Of a stretch of 64,000 nt of DNA, positions 29,549 to 43,605 are shown piece after piece. Position 1 is the stretch's first letter; each line of letters begins with the position of its first letter. The notes under the pieces are model-generated. The model saw only the letters and a program-made list of their open reading frames with translations, had not been told where the DNA came from and searched no databases. A program made the translations under genes and the position numbers. This DNA comes from Pyrenopolyporus hunteri (Eukaryota > Ascomycota > Sordariomycetes > Xylariales > Hypoxylaceae): positions 434,001-498,000 of the forward strand of contig CADCXC010000012.1 of the NCBI GenBank assembly GCA_902806595.1, given 5' to 3'.

Positions 29549-29962
29549 TTTTTAAAATTTTATTTTTAAACATAAAATAAAGTTTTAAATATAATATAAA
29601 AATTTCCCGGCGAAAAATAAAAAATTCGTTAAAATAAAAATAAAAAATAAAAAATAATATTAAAATATAATATATATTTAAAATTTTATTAAAAATATAA
29701 ATCGTTAAAAAAAATCTTCGAAATTTTATCTTTAAATATTTCAATAATTAAATTAAATTATAAATATTTTTAATCTTTTAAAAATAGTTTATTACGGTTA
29801 TTATTTACGGTGTAAATTATTAAAAATTATATTATTAAAAGTAAAACGTTAATTATTTTATAACATTATAAATATACGCTTTAAAAATTCGAAAAAAATA
29901 AATCTATATTTAAAACACTCATAATTATATATATATAAATTTTCATTTTATTTAATGTAGAA

Positions 29963-30039
29963 GTGGTTGAGTTATAAATGTTTAAATGTAAAGTGTATAA
30001 TATTAAAGTGTACGAAGACTTCCTCGACACGATTTATAC
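29963..30039 (-). repeat. Right inverted repeat of the outermost element (H)
   Basis: Partner of 4319-4387 in inverted orientation, with near identity over the outer 35 bases and weaker similarity inward. It ends about 50 bp downstream of the stop codon of the P450 at 30092-31931, so it may lie in that gene's 3' untranslated region. Little RIP-type damage is seen in the outer part, unlike the DNA just inside. Confidence 0.6.
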
Positions 30040-30091
30040 AGCTTCAAGATCCTAACCTAGTAAGTACAGATATCCTCAACATGAGATTCAA

Positions 30092-31931
30092 TTACCGCTT
30101 CTTCCAAGTTAAGGGCGCGTTCCCGGGATGTAGCATTTGAAGGAGCAGAACAGAGCCACTGTCCGTCCTGATAAGACGCTCCACTCTTTGCCGCGCAGCG
30201 TCAAGGGTCTCGCCTTTGGCTAGTACCGGGTCCACCCGCCAATCCAAGAAAAGCGTCGCCATGGTGGCTACGAACTCGACCTGGGAAAACTTCCTTCCAG
30301 GGCAGTCGCGTGTGCCGTCAGACCAGCCGACGAAAGCACCGCGTACGGGCATGTTGAGATCCTCCCCACCCGGCTTCGATGGAGCGCTAGAATCAACCCC
30401 AGCGGCAGGCTTTATCCAACGCGAGGGCTTCCAGGCCAGGGAATCCGAGCCCCAGAACCTAGGGTCCGTCTGTACAGAACCGTAGCTTGGCGCGACCATG
30501 CTCTCAGGCGGAATAACGACCGTCCTCTCGCCAACGGTCAGCGACTGAGCCTTGTTATCCGTCCACTTGATGGCCGGCACGACCGTATAAAGACGTATTG
30601 TCTCGTACATCACGGACAGGCAGCGTTTAAGGCGTGGGAAATCGGCTCGATATTCCCATTCGGATGGCGAGCGGCCCCCTAGAACATGGCGTATCTCTTC
30701 CGACAGCCAGTCCTGGACATCCGGATGCGCAGCCAGGAAGTACATTGCAAAGGTAAAGGTATGAGCTGTGGTGTCATGGCCGGCGAAGTTGAAAGTGAAC
30801 ATATTACCATAGAGTTCACTCTCAGTAAGACCACCTGATTTCTGTGCTTCGTCCTGAGAGGCACGAATCAACGACGTCATGAGATTATGGTCTCTGACCT
30901 CTCCCGCGGCGAATGCACGTTTTTCCTCCTCGTAAAGATCGGTCATATACGCCTGGAATGCGACGCATGCCTCGTGGACGATTCGAAATTTGCGTGGGAG
31001 CCAGGGATTCGCGAGAAACTTAGTGCCCAACCCAAGGATAAGGACCAGATTCTCAAGAACCGTCTGTAAGGACTCTTTGTAATTGCTGGATGGGCTTGTG
31101 GACGATTGCCTGTCATCGTGGCCTACGAATTTGAAAGACTTACCGAAGCCGGCGCGGGAGAGCACATGAAGAGACAGTGTGCGTACATCATCGGCGGTAG
31201 TCTTGACAGAAGCTTTCGAAGTCCAATATCGCAGCATATCGCCGGCCAAAACGATGGCTTCCGACCATACGATCTCATTGTTATGCTCATTGAAACAATG
31301 TGTCGCTATTTTCCGCTGTGTCCTCCACCGCTCGCCTTCAACCTGTGTGGCACGGGCTCCCGTTAGCAAACCGCTGAGCCATATCGTAAGTGAGCGAGAA
31401 GTTGATTAGTAGTCTCACTTACACTCGAAATATTAGGCCCGAACACATTTAAGATTTCTAATGTCCGGGTGTCCTTGTTAGCGTTATCGCGGCTCATACG
31501 CGAGCAAGGTAGCTCGGGCTAGTCCCGCACATACCATTGATGAAGACGGGCCGAGGAAAGTCAGTTCCTCTCCGGAACAATGACATCAGTGCTTGAGGAT
31601 CATTTATATAGACCCAGTTCTTGAAAGGCGTTACCAAGACCCAGATATCGCCCATCTCGGAATGGGATCGATACCTGTCCTCCACCTCCCATCCTCGCCA
31701 GTTGTACCGCGTGAAGCTGTTGTCGCCGAAAGGTAGGCGGCGGAAGAATGAAAGGACCTTCCGATCAACGAGGGTCCAGAATGGATTAAGGGGGCTAATT
31801 GGGATTATCCGTATGGGAACGCCCATAGAGCGAGCAGCCCAGTAGTTCTTTACGAGACGAATGCAGGTACTGATTAGTGAGGCTATCGCCAGCAGAAGGG
31901 CGACGGCCGGCAGCACTATGAGCCATGCCAT
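30092..31931 (-). CDS. Cytochrome P450 monooxygenase (P450-1), 3 exons
   Basis: Exons 31931-31535, 31457-31423 and 31342-30092 (introns 77 and 80 nt, both with GCTAAC branch sites) give 560 residues. An N-terminal membrane anchor (about residues 3-25) predicts an ER-bound haem enzyme that uses a P450 reductase. Motifs: the 35-nt middle exon encodes EILNVFGPNISS, which joins VEGERWRTQRK to give the usual helix B'-C segment with the C-helix WxxxR; I-helix AGHDTT at 331-336; ExxR as ETIR at 391-394; haem loop WSDGTRDCPGRKF with Cys491. All key residues are present and codon use is normal, so the gene appears functional. The substrate is unknown. The gene stands alone in a 2.4-kb normal-GC island between two blocks of ruined transposons and shows no RIP damage. 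Its promoter side carries four AGTACC repeats. Confidence 0.87.
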
Positions 31932-32459
31932 TATTAAAGATAAGCCTGGACCTTTGGTATAGTGGCAATTACAGGTATGTCTAACATTCGGCCGTCGACC
32001 TCGTTGAGCAAGAATTAGAAGAGAGCCAGAATAAGAAAGTCAAAATCAGTAAATGAAGGGGGGATTCGGCTGATTCAGATTCATCGCTGAACCGAGAGAG
32101 AAAAGGGGGATAAGAAGAGAGGGAGCAATTGATCAGAGCATTGAGAATCGAAACAGCCCCGGCCCTGCTAAGAATTGGGAAGTACCTATCTCCAAGTACC
32201 CAAAGTACCTAAAGTACCTGTAGGTACCCTTTGTACGCCCTTCCAAGACTCTCCCTATAGGAGGTGAGGTGGTGGGTGGTACCTAAGTTAGGGCTAAATC
32301 AGCATTACAGCCCGCCAACATCGGATGATAGCGATGGGGGCCGTGGCCAAGATATTGGCCCTGTGTCACCTACTTTGAGGGTAAGCTCCTGCATAGGTAC
32401 CTAGGTAGGTACCTTTAACGGAGACCTCACTTTATTTTTCTTGGCAACAACTGTTAGTG
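31932..32459. promoter_or_regulatory. Upstream region of P450-1 with AGTACC/GGTACC repeats
   Basis: Non-coding and normal GC. AGTACC occurs four times at 32181-32218 with 8-14 base spacing, followed by GGTACC at 32223, and another TAGGTACC-rich stretch at about 32394-32414. These may be simple-repeat relics of the motif found throughout the window or true binding sites; the sequence alone cannot decide. The normal-GC DNA ends abruptly at about 32460. Confidence 0.4.
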
Positions 32460-35400
32460 TATAACGTTAATCTATACGATAAACCTTAATACCCGCTTAG
32501 AAAACGTATAAATATTATAAACTTATTAAGCTTTTAATATAACCTTATAATCGACGCCGAAATTTAATGGTTTTCGAACGTTTTATAAAAAAAATCTTAC
32601 ATTATAATAAGTTATCGATAAAAACTTTTTTATTAAAAAAAAATTATATATTTTTTCGTAATTTTTTAAAAAAAAACGAAACGTATAAATTTAATCGATT
32701 TAAATAAACTTAAAAAAAACTTTAAAAATTATATTAACGAAAATATTAAAATTATAAATATTTACGTATAATTAATTCGATAAATTTATAATTATCGATT
32801 TTTTATTACGAATATTAATAAAAATATAACGAAAATAAAACGTTAAATAAAAAATATTAAAAAATATTATTTATTTATTAAATAACGTCGTAATTTTATA
32901 TAAAAACGATAATAAAAAAATCTTCGTTCGGAAAATTACGAAATATTTTTTAATATATTTTAATATTATTTTATTCGTAAAAAAAAATTTATAAATTTTA
33001 ATTAATAACATCGATATTAAATTATAAAATTTTAACGTTTTTATAATTAAAAAAAATTTTAATAATTTAAATGTTAAACGTAATTATATTTTAATAATTA
33101 ATAATAATATCGATATTAACGTTAAAAATAATAATAAATCGATTATTATTAATAAAATTATAAATATTTAATATAAGAAAAATTTACGTTTTTTAATTAA
33201 AGTAACGAATAATTATATAAAATAAATAAAAAAATAAATAAATTTCGCTTTAAAAATAACCGTAATTACGAAATTAAATATTTTTTTTAAACGTTTTAAA
33301 TATATATTATATAATAATAAGTTTTGTAATTTATTTTAAAAACGTTAAAATTAAAAATTATTTATTTTAAAACGAAAAAAAAATAAATATTTTATTATAT
33401 ACGATAATTATTAAATAATCGATTAAATAATATAATTACGTAATATTAAAAATATTTATAATAATAATTAATTACATTAAAAAATATATCGACGTTATTT
33501 ATTTTATCGACGATAAAATATATACGTAAACGAAGCGAAAATTTATTAACGTTAAATTTTTAAAATAAAAAATTAATTCGAAAATTTTAATAAATAATTA
33601 AACGGTTTTTTTCGTGGAAAAATTTAATAAATTATTTAAATTATTCGAAACGAGCGTTTATTTTTATTTAATCGAAAAAAAAATACTTTTTATAATATGT
33701 AAAAAATGTTAAAATTTTTATTTATTTCGAAATTATATTCGTAATTTTCATTGCGTTTATTATAAATTTAAAATAAATAAAAATTATTAAATTTTTTATT
33801 AACGATTTAAAAAATATATAAATTATTACGATTTATATTTATTAATAGATTTTAAATATTTTATTAAATCGATTTAACGAAACGATAAATTAATTTATCG
33901 TTTTTATAAAAAATTAAACGTAATACGCATAAATAACGTTAAATTTTATTATTTTATATATTTTATCGAATTAATCGAAAAAAACGCAACGATTATAATT
34001 AATACCGTTAATTTATAATAAAATATTAAATTTAATAAATAATTTAACGAAGATTTTAAATTTGTTAAAATAAACGGAAATATAAAAAAAAAGAAAAAAA
34101 ATAAAAATAATAAAAACGTTAAAAAATAAAAAGTAGTTTTTATAAAAAATAAAAACGAAAATTTAATCGAAGTTATAATAAAATTTTTTAAACCTTCGAA
34201 TAAATAATAATAAAATAATAATTAATAATAAAATAATAATTAAATAAATTTTAAATTTTACGTTTATATTAAAAATATTATTATACGTAATTATCGTAAA
34301 AACGTTATTCGATAAAATTATAACGTTAAAAATACATATATATAATTTAAATTTAATATAAAAACGTAAAAAATATATTAAATATCGTCGATAAAAAGTT
34401 TTAAAAATAACTTAAAAAAATATTAAAAAAAATTCGACGATATATATCGTATTTTTATAATTAAATTAAAAAAACGAAGTAAATATTATATTAATATAAA
34501 AGTTATAAATAAATATAAATAAATAATATTTTATTAATATTTACTTCGATTTTAATATATACGTATTAATAAATTATTAATATAATGTAGATATAAAGTT
34601 TCGAATTATTATATATATAAAAAAAAAGTAAAAATATACGATATAATAATGTAAATCGTAAAAAATTAAGGATTTTTTATAGTTTAATATAAACGATATT
34701 AATATAATAAATATATATAAATTATTAAACGATTTAAATAATAAAATTACGAAAATTTTATTTAATTATATTTCGTTAATTAAAAGTATTATAATAGGAA
34801 ATTTTAACGTAAAATATTTATAATAAAAATTCGAAATATTTAATTATAATAAAAAAAAATATTATTTAATAGGTAGCGACGAATTATATAATATTAATTA
34901 TCGAAATAAAAATATTTACGTATAAAAAAAATTATATATTAAATTTAATTTTTTTAAATATATTTTTTATAATAAAAAAAATAATAAACGTATTATATTT
35001 AAAAGCGGATTACGTAACGATTTAATTAATAATTTTAATAAAACGAATTTTTATTTTTAAAAAATATAAAATTTCGATTTCGAAAAATAATATATTAAAT
35101 TTCGTAAAATTTATAATTATAAAAACGTTTTTATTTTTAAAAATATTATATAAATCGAATAAAAAAAAAGTAAATTAAATTATTTAATAATTATTCGAAT
35201 TATTAAATAATATTTTTAAAATTATAAGTAAATTATTAAACGATAAAAAAAACGTTTTATAATAAACGAATAAATATAAAAAAACACGTAATGAATTAAA
35301 AAAAACTTAAAAATATAACGATTTTTCGTTAAACGAAAAAAGACGTAATTTTTAAAAAGTAATAAAAAACATTAAAAAAAATTATTAAAAACGTAAAATC

Positions 35401-38209
35401 GAAACGATTCGAAATAATATCGAATTATATAAAATAATTAATTAATATAAATTAAGTTTAATTATTAAAATACCGCTTTTATTAATTAATAAATAATTAA
35501 TTAAAATTATAAACGATAAAATTTAAATATTATATAAATTTTTTTTAAAAAAATTTTCGCTTATAAATAACTTAATAAAAAATCCGTTAAAAATGTCGAT
35601 AATATTTAAAAAAATCTTAAAATAAAATATTATAATAAACTATAAAAAATTAACGAATTTTATTATATTAACGAAAAATACGACGTTAAAAATCGATAAT
35701 TTATTAATACGTTTATTAAAAAAAATATTAATTATATATTATAAAATTTATAAAAAAAATTTTTTAAATAAATTTTAAATTTAAATACCATTCGAAATTT
35801 TTTAAAATCGTCGAAATAATAATATTATAAAAATCGAATAAAAAAAATTTAACGAATATTAAATTTTAAAAATTAATCGCGTTATTTTTATATTTCGAAA
35901 AAAAGTTAAAATATTTAATAATTAAAAAAATTAAACGTATAATTTTACTTTTTAAAATTATTAACTTTTAATAAATTAAGGTTTTACTTAAACGTTTTAC
36001 CGTAAATTTAATTATATATTTAATATATAATATCGAATTTATTTTCGAAATTTATAAAACGGTTATTATAATTACGATAAACGTATAAAATATTTTCGAT
36101 TTAATATTAAATAAACGTTTCGTTTTATAATTTCGATAATAAAATTAATTACTTTTAATAATACATTATATATTATTATTTATAATCGAAAAATAAGTTA
36201 AAATAAAATTAAAAAATATCGTTATAAAAATCTTCGATATTTTATACGAACTTTTATAAAAATTCCCGATATTTTCCGTTTTATTTTTATTATATATAAT
36301 AAACATTTTATTAAAAAACCTTTAATATCGCTTCGAATATATAAACGATATTTACATTTTTAGAATTAATAATTTATTAAACGAAAATACGATGAAATTT
36401 ATAAAAAATATCCGTTAAATTTTACGTTAAAAAATCGAAAATTACGTCGTTTTCGATTTAAATAAATATAAATTAATACATTTCATTAAAATAAAATATA
36501 AGTAAATTTTAAATATATATATATCGAAATACGATTTTATCGTATATTAAATACGAAATAAATAAAATGAAATAATTTTTATACGTTAATTAAAAATATA
36601 ATTCGACCGTAAATTTATTTTTAAATTATATATTATTATTTTCGTTTTAAAAGTAAATAAAATAATTAAATATTTAAAAAATTTCGTAAATATAATAAGT
36701 AAACTTTTAATCGAAATATTATATAAAACGGTAATTATATATATAATATTAATGGTAATATACGACGTTAAAACGTAATATATTAATAAAACGAAATTAT
36801 TTATTAATAATATATAATCGTAAAAATAAAAAATTAATATATAATAATTTTTTTATAAAATTAAAATAAATTAAATTATTAATAAAACGATTAAAATTAT
36901 TTTATTTATATAAAAAATTATTTTTAAAAATATTATTTATAAAAACGCGAAGTTATTTATAACGAAAATCATTTTAAATAAAATTCGAAACCGTTTAACG
37001 TTTTAATTATACGTCGTAAATAAACGTTATTTTATAATAAATCGATTTATTTTTAAATTAATTTTTTATAAACGAAAAATTAATAATTATATTAAAATTT
37101 AAATATATATATAACGTACGATCGAAATTTTATTTAAATTTTTTAAGTTAAAATTTTTTAAATTAAAGTATATTTTCGACTTTTTAATTTTATTTACGAA
37201 AAAATAAAAAAAAGGAAAAATAATTAAAGTTTTTAAAATTTAATTACGAATTTTCTTTAATATATATATAATTGTTTATACGAATAAATTATAATTAAAA
37301 AATCGTATAAAATACGAATATATATTTTATAAAAAACGATATAATATTAAATACGAATATAAAAAATTTAAAAAAATCGAAATTTTCGATGTCGAAATAA
37401 AAGAAATTTATTATAAACTTCGTAAAACTTTATAAATTAATAATAAATATTCGATTTACGTATATTTAAATAATACGGTAATTATTTAAAAATTAAAAAA
37501 TAAATTATCGTTTAATTTTTAAAACGTTTTTATAAATTTTTATTAAATGTTAATTTTAATTAAAATTTAAATACGTTAAATATTTAAATATATAAAAATC
37601 GATAATAACGAATAAATGAACGAATTAATTAAATAAAGTATTTTATTATTTAAAAATTTTAACGAATTATTTATATACGTTGTAATTTTTCGTAAATATC
37701 GCGTAAAAATAATTAACGAATATAAAAAATAATAAACGAATAAAGTTTAAACATTTATCGTATATCGATTATTTAAATTATTAACGAAATTTAAATATTC
37801 GAAAAAATTTTAAATTATTTAAAAAAATATTTTATTATTTTTTAATAATTTATTTCGAATACGATAATTTTATATAATATTATAAAAGATTTTATTACTT
37901 TATAATTAAATTATAATATTTTTACGATAAAATAAAAATATCGAATTATTTAATTTTTTATAAAAAAAATAAAAAATTAAAAATTAAAATTAAATAATTC
38001 GTTTTTAAATCGAAATTTAATAATTATATAATTTATTAATAACGTTTATTAATAAATTTAAAAAAATTTATAAAATTTCTTTAAATTATAAAATTTTTTT
38101 AACGAATATATTTTTATTATTAAAAAATAATAAATTCGATAAAACGTATATTATTAAGTTTTTTTTTTTTAATAATTTTTTTACGAAGTATATAAAAATA
38201 TAAAATTTA
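32460..38209. pseudogene. Unclassified ruined element G, left part
   Basis: About 5.75 kb of AT-rich DNA with no LTR or terminal repeat that I can prove. It continues after D at 52305-52738, giving about 6.2 kb in total. At about 33690-33750 the plus strand reads ICKKC, a stop, then NFYLF..NFHC, loosely like a Cys/His zinc finger, but this is too weak to classify. It does not contain the RNase H motif of the Copia copies. A weak inverted similarity between 32470-32510 and 52610-52670 might be terminal repeats. Confidence 0.4.
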
Positions 38210-38450
38210 TAATAATTAAATGATAAAATATACGTATTTAATTTAATACGTATTTAAGTTAGTATATATTATAAAAGAAAGGAAATACTTATATATTTTT
38301 ATTATATATAGGTATATTTTCGAGTTTATTTTTAAATAAATAATTTTTTTTTTAGATATTAATAATAGATTAATTTTAATTTTATTATTTTATCGTTATT
38401 TACTTTTATTATTATTTTTTTTAATTTTATTACGTACGTATTTATTAATA
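38210..38450 (+). repeat. LTR of element D (5' LTR)
   Basis: 241 bp starting TAATAATTAAATGATAAAAT. Direct repeat of 52059-52299, which has the same length. Confidence 0.83.
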
Positions 38451-40399
38451 TTAATTAATGTTATTAAATATTTAATAATATAAATTAATAAGGTTAAAAA
38501 AATTATTATTACGATAATTTTAAAGATTTTATTATAATAATATACGCGATATTAATTATATTTTTTTTCGTTTATAATAAATTACCGTTTTACGTCGTTA
38601 ATTAATTTATTTAAGTTTATATTTTTACATCGTAATTTAAATATTTCATTCGATATATTTTTATTTTTTTTTATATAAATATATAATATTATATCGTAAA
38701 AAATATAAAAAAAAAATTCGACGTAGACGTAAATTTATATTATCGATAAAAATTTAATCGAATTAAAAAACTTAAATAAATTAAAAAAATTAATAAAGTT
38801 TTATTCGAAATGAATTAATAATTTTATTAAACACTTTAATTATATAATAATAAAGTAAAAAATAATCGATTTATAAATAATTATAATAAAGTAAAAAATA
38901 ATTTAAACGTTATTAATATTAACGAATTTAAAAACCATCGATTTAAACGTATTATATATTTGTACGTTAAATAAAATCTTTTCGTTTTATTAAAAATAAT
39001 TTAAAGATTTTACATTAAATAATTTTAAATCGATATTTAAAAAAATACGATTAAAATTAAGGTTTATTTTAATGTAAAAAAATATATACGTAAAAAAAAA
39101 AATGTTAACTTTTTTAAAATGTTAATTAATTTATTAATAATAAATAATTTATCGATATAAAATATTAATAAATTAAAATTTATTAAATTTAAATAATTAA
39201 ACGTATTTATTTAAAAAATATTAATATATTAAATAAATAAAAAGTTAATTTATTCGAAGGTATTTAAATTTATATAATTAAAAATTAAATTATAAACGTA
39301 ATAATTAACGATTTTTTTACTTTAAATATCGATTTATGATTTCATATTTATATAAACGTTTTAAACTTTACCCCCCCCTTTATAACGTTAATTTTCAACC
39401 TTTTAATTATTAACATAACCTATTTTTTAAATAACCTTATAATAACTTTTTTTTTTTAATAACTTATTATCGATATTTTATATTTTATTATTTTTTTTTC
39501 CCTCGACGTTTACCGTATAATTACTTTTTTAATAAACGTTTAAACTGTAATAAATTTCGCTTTTTTTCCCTTTATTATAATAAAATAATTAAATTTATTA
39601 ATAATTATCGAATATATTATTTTCCTTTTCCCCCGTTTCGTAAATAATGTTTATACCTTTTTAATTTATAATAATTAATATTTACTTTAATATTTTATTT
39701 TAAATAAATTAATAAAAATATTATATAATTTATAACTTCGTATATATTAATAATTAATTAAAGTAAAATTTTTACTATTTATCGATTTCGAAAAATATAT
39801 ATAAACCTTTTAAATCGCCATCGAATAATTTATATATAATATCGACGGTATTATAAAATAATAAAATCGAAAAAAAAAACTAATTTATCGAAAATTTTAA
39901 TTTTTTTTTTTAAACGATTTTATTATTTATATCGATAAGTAATTTATAAATATAAATATTTATATTTATAAATAACCTTTAAAATAATATTTATTACGAT
40001 ATTTTTTTAATATAAATTTTTAATAAAATATATTTTTTAATAATAATCGAATATTTTAAAAAAATTTAAAATAACGAAAATAATTATATCGATAAAATAT
40101 ACGATGTTTTCGAAAATAAATTTAAATTTTTTTTAAACGTATATTATACCGTTAAAATTAAATAAATATAATTTTATATAATATTTTTAATTATTTTAAT
40201 AAAAAAAATAACTATTTATTTTTTATATAATATTTTTCGACATTAATATTTTACGGATATATATTTAATTATAAAATAATACTTTAATATAAAATAAAAT
40301 AAAATATAATATTATAATAATTAAATAAATATTATATTTATAAATATTAAAATCGATAAAAAAAATAAAAATAAATTTAATTTCGAAATATTAAAAATT

Positions 40400-40660
40400 T
40401 ATTACGAAACGTAAACGATTAAAACATTAAAAGTTAAATTATATATATACACTAAAGGTATATATCCCTAAGTTTTATATTAACTTATAATTTTACGCAT
40501 TATTTAATTAATAACGTTTATAAAAAAGGAGTTTTTTTTTATAAATAAATAAAAACTTCGTATATTTTTTTATAATATACTTTTTTTATATACCTTTAAA
40601 AGATTATTCGTATCGTTTTTACTTTAATTCCTTATAAATTAAATACTATATAATATAAAA
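40400..40660 (+). repeat. LTR of element F (5' LTR)
   Basis: 261 bp starting TATTACGAAACGTAAACGAT; direct repeat of 47963-48223. Confidence 0.82.
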
Positions 40661-43450
40661 GTTATAAACCTAATTTACGTATAGAATCGATATTTTAAAA
40701 GATTTTTTAAAATTTTATTTAATTTTTTAATTATATTTATTATTTATTTTCGTTATATCGATTTTACATTTAATAAATTATAAAATTTTACGAGTATTAT
40801 AAATAAAAATATCCTAGTAAATATTTATATTAAAAACATTATTAAATTTATAAATCGTATAAATTACATAGTATAATTAAAGTAATTTTAATATATTTAT
40901 AATATATTCGATATTTAAAAGTTAATTAACCCTATTAACGAAGATTTTAATCGATTAAAAATTAAATTTATTAAAAACGAAAAAACCTAACATATTCGAT
41001 ATTTAATATAAAAAGTAAATTATTTTAATTAACTTAAAAAAATTTATAATTAAAAGTATATCGAATAAATAGAAAAAAATAAAGAAAAAGTTAAATTAAA
41101 ATTTAAAAAATTTATTAAAAAAGAATTCGAATAAAAATATAAAAATTATATAGATTAATTTAAAAAAAACGTTAAAAAGGTTAAAATGTTACGTATTAAA
41201 TTTTAAATTACGTACGAATAAATTATTAAAATAATTATATTTAATATAATCGATAATTATCGATTTAAATGTTTAAAACTTAAAGATATATTTATTATTA
41301 TACTCGTAAACGTTATTTATAAATATAACACTCTTATTTATTTCATGTTTATTTCGAATTTTCGTTATAAATATCGTATAATTTTCGAACGAATAAAAAT
41401 TAATATTATTAATCTTTCGAAGTAATATTCGAAATAAAAAAATTTAATCGTTCGTATAAAAATTTAAAAGATTTTCGAAGTTAAAAAAATTAACGTAATA
41501 AAAAATTTTTTTAACGTAATTAAAATTCGTATAATTAAAAGGTAAGTAGATCGGTAATTCGAAAAATTCGTTTAAAATAAAGTCGAAAAATTTCCGTTTT
41601 TTACGTTCGAAAAAATCGATATACGTTTTAACATTATATTTAATAAATTAAAGTAAAATAATTAAAAGCGTAATATCGACACTTATATTATATTCGACGA
41701 ATAATTATACGATATTAAAAGATTAAATTAAAAAAGTATATAATAAATAAAAAAAATCGTTTATAAGATAAATTTTTTAAATTTAAAAAGTTTAATTACT
41801 CGTATAAAAAAAATTTATTTTATAAATACCCTTAAAAGTCTCGTATATGTAGAATTTTTTAATATATTATAATTAAATTTTCGAATCGAAAAATTAAAGT
41901 TATTAATAATAATAAATGCGAAAATATTCGAAATCGTTTTAAATTTACGCATTAAGTCGACTTTTAAATATAGATCGAAAAAAAAAAATAAAAAGTAAAA
42001 CTTTATAATAAAAATTATCGTTACGTTAAAAAAAAAAATACGAACGGCGATTTATTTAATTCGATAATTATAATTATAATTTCGCTAGAATTAATAAAAT
42101 AAATAAATTATTTAAATAAGGTTTTTTTTATTATAAAGTATTTACGTTACCTTTTAATTAAAAATACCGTGTTAAATAATTACGGAATTATTTATTTAAT
42201 TAATAACCGTTTCCTATTTTTATTCGAATTTTATAAAAATTTATTAAAGGGAAATTATATCGAAATAAATACTTCGAGTTTTTTTATTATCGATAAAAAA
42301 AAATAAATTATTAAAAGCGCTTTAAAACGTAAAAATAAATTTATTATTACGTTAAAATTTATTAACGTAATATATATTTTTAAATTTCATGTTAATTTAA
42401 TTTTTATTATTAAATTAAAATGGGTTATTAATATTTAATTATGTAAATACGACGATACATTTAAATTTGATAATATCGAAAAAAATTATATTATATAATA
42501 ATTAAAAATAAAGTTTAACTTTATTTTTTTTAAATATAAATCTTTTTTTATTTACTTTCGAATGTTTTAAATAATCGATACGATTTTATTATTAAATTTA
42601 CTTCGAAGCGTAATAAAAATAATAACATTACCTTAATAAAAAAATATAATAAAATTAAACGATTTATTAAAAATAGGTTTTTATTTAAAAAAAATATAAA
42701 GTTTTTTTAATACTTACGATTTAATTATTTAAGACTAAAAACGTTAAAAGCTTTAATATATTAAGTAAAAAACGTAAAAATTAAAAAGATAAAATAACGA
42801 AAATATAAAAAATATATTATTATATACATTAAACGAATAATTTTATAACGCCCTTTAAAATATCGTTTTTTTCGATTTTTTTAATAAATGTTATAAAATT
42901 TATTTAGTTTTTCGAAGGGTTATAATAAATTAATATATCTTTTAATAATTAAAAATAAATATAATGATATATTTTACATTTTTATACTCTTATAAAAAAC
43001 GTAAAACGAAATGATTTTTACGATTTAAAATTTTAAAAGTTAAGTATAACGTTAATATAAATTTATTATTAATAAAATACGATTAAATAATAAAACGATA
43101 ATATATAATTAAAAAAAACGTACGTAATTCGAAATATAGATTAAAAATTAAAACATCGATTTCGAAACGCTATTATTAAACATTAAAAAACTAATAAAAT
43201 TAATTAAACGAATTAAGTAAAAACTAATAACTAAATCGATTAAAATAAAATTAAAAGCGAATTTTTTAAAAAAATTATAGTCGAAAAATATTAAAACGGT
43301 TATATATTTATATAATATAAATTTTAATTTTAATAATAATTTAATTAACTTTATTTAAAAATTTAAAAGTTAATTTCGTTATTATTTTAAATAGTACACT
43401 TCGTAAATTATAAAAGAATTTATTAATGATTTACGATTTAATTAAAACGG

Positions 43451-43605
43451 TTTATATACTTACGAATGTAAAGTTTATTTATTAAATAAAAAAAAATCGA
43501 AAAACGATAATCTAAAAATAAATAAACGAACATATAAAATAAAAAAAAAAACGTACGTAAAATATTTAATAGGTTATAAAATTTCGAATTTATACCGCGT
43601 ATAAA
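43451..43605 (+). pseudogene. pol integrase C-terminal relic of element F
   Basis: An unusually stop-free stretch reads LYTYECKVYLLNKK, then about 25 Lys/Asn-rich residues, then YLIGYKISNLYRV and a stop. This matches the YGCKVY...HIGYLIGY.S.NIYRVWIP pattern of fungal Copia integrase C-termini once RIP changes are allowed for. It lies about 3 kb inside the 5' LTR. Confidence 0.6.

Larger units (their letters stand above)
4388..29962. other. AT-rich block 1: nested RIP-damaged retrotransposons
   Basis: About 25.6 kb of DNA that is overwhelmingly A+T, with stops in all frames and no intact gene. The remaining C is mostly followed by G. Repeat comparison resolves it into element H (4388-4720 and 29554-29962), Y, X, C and Z, listed separately. 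The two H interior pieces hold nothing recognisable; the open frame at 29535-29744 is a chance product of AT-rich sequence. Confidence 0.85.
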
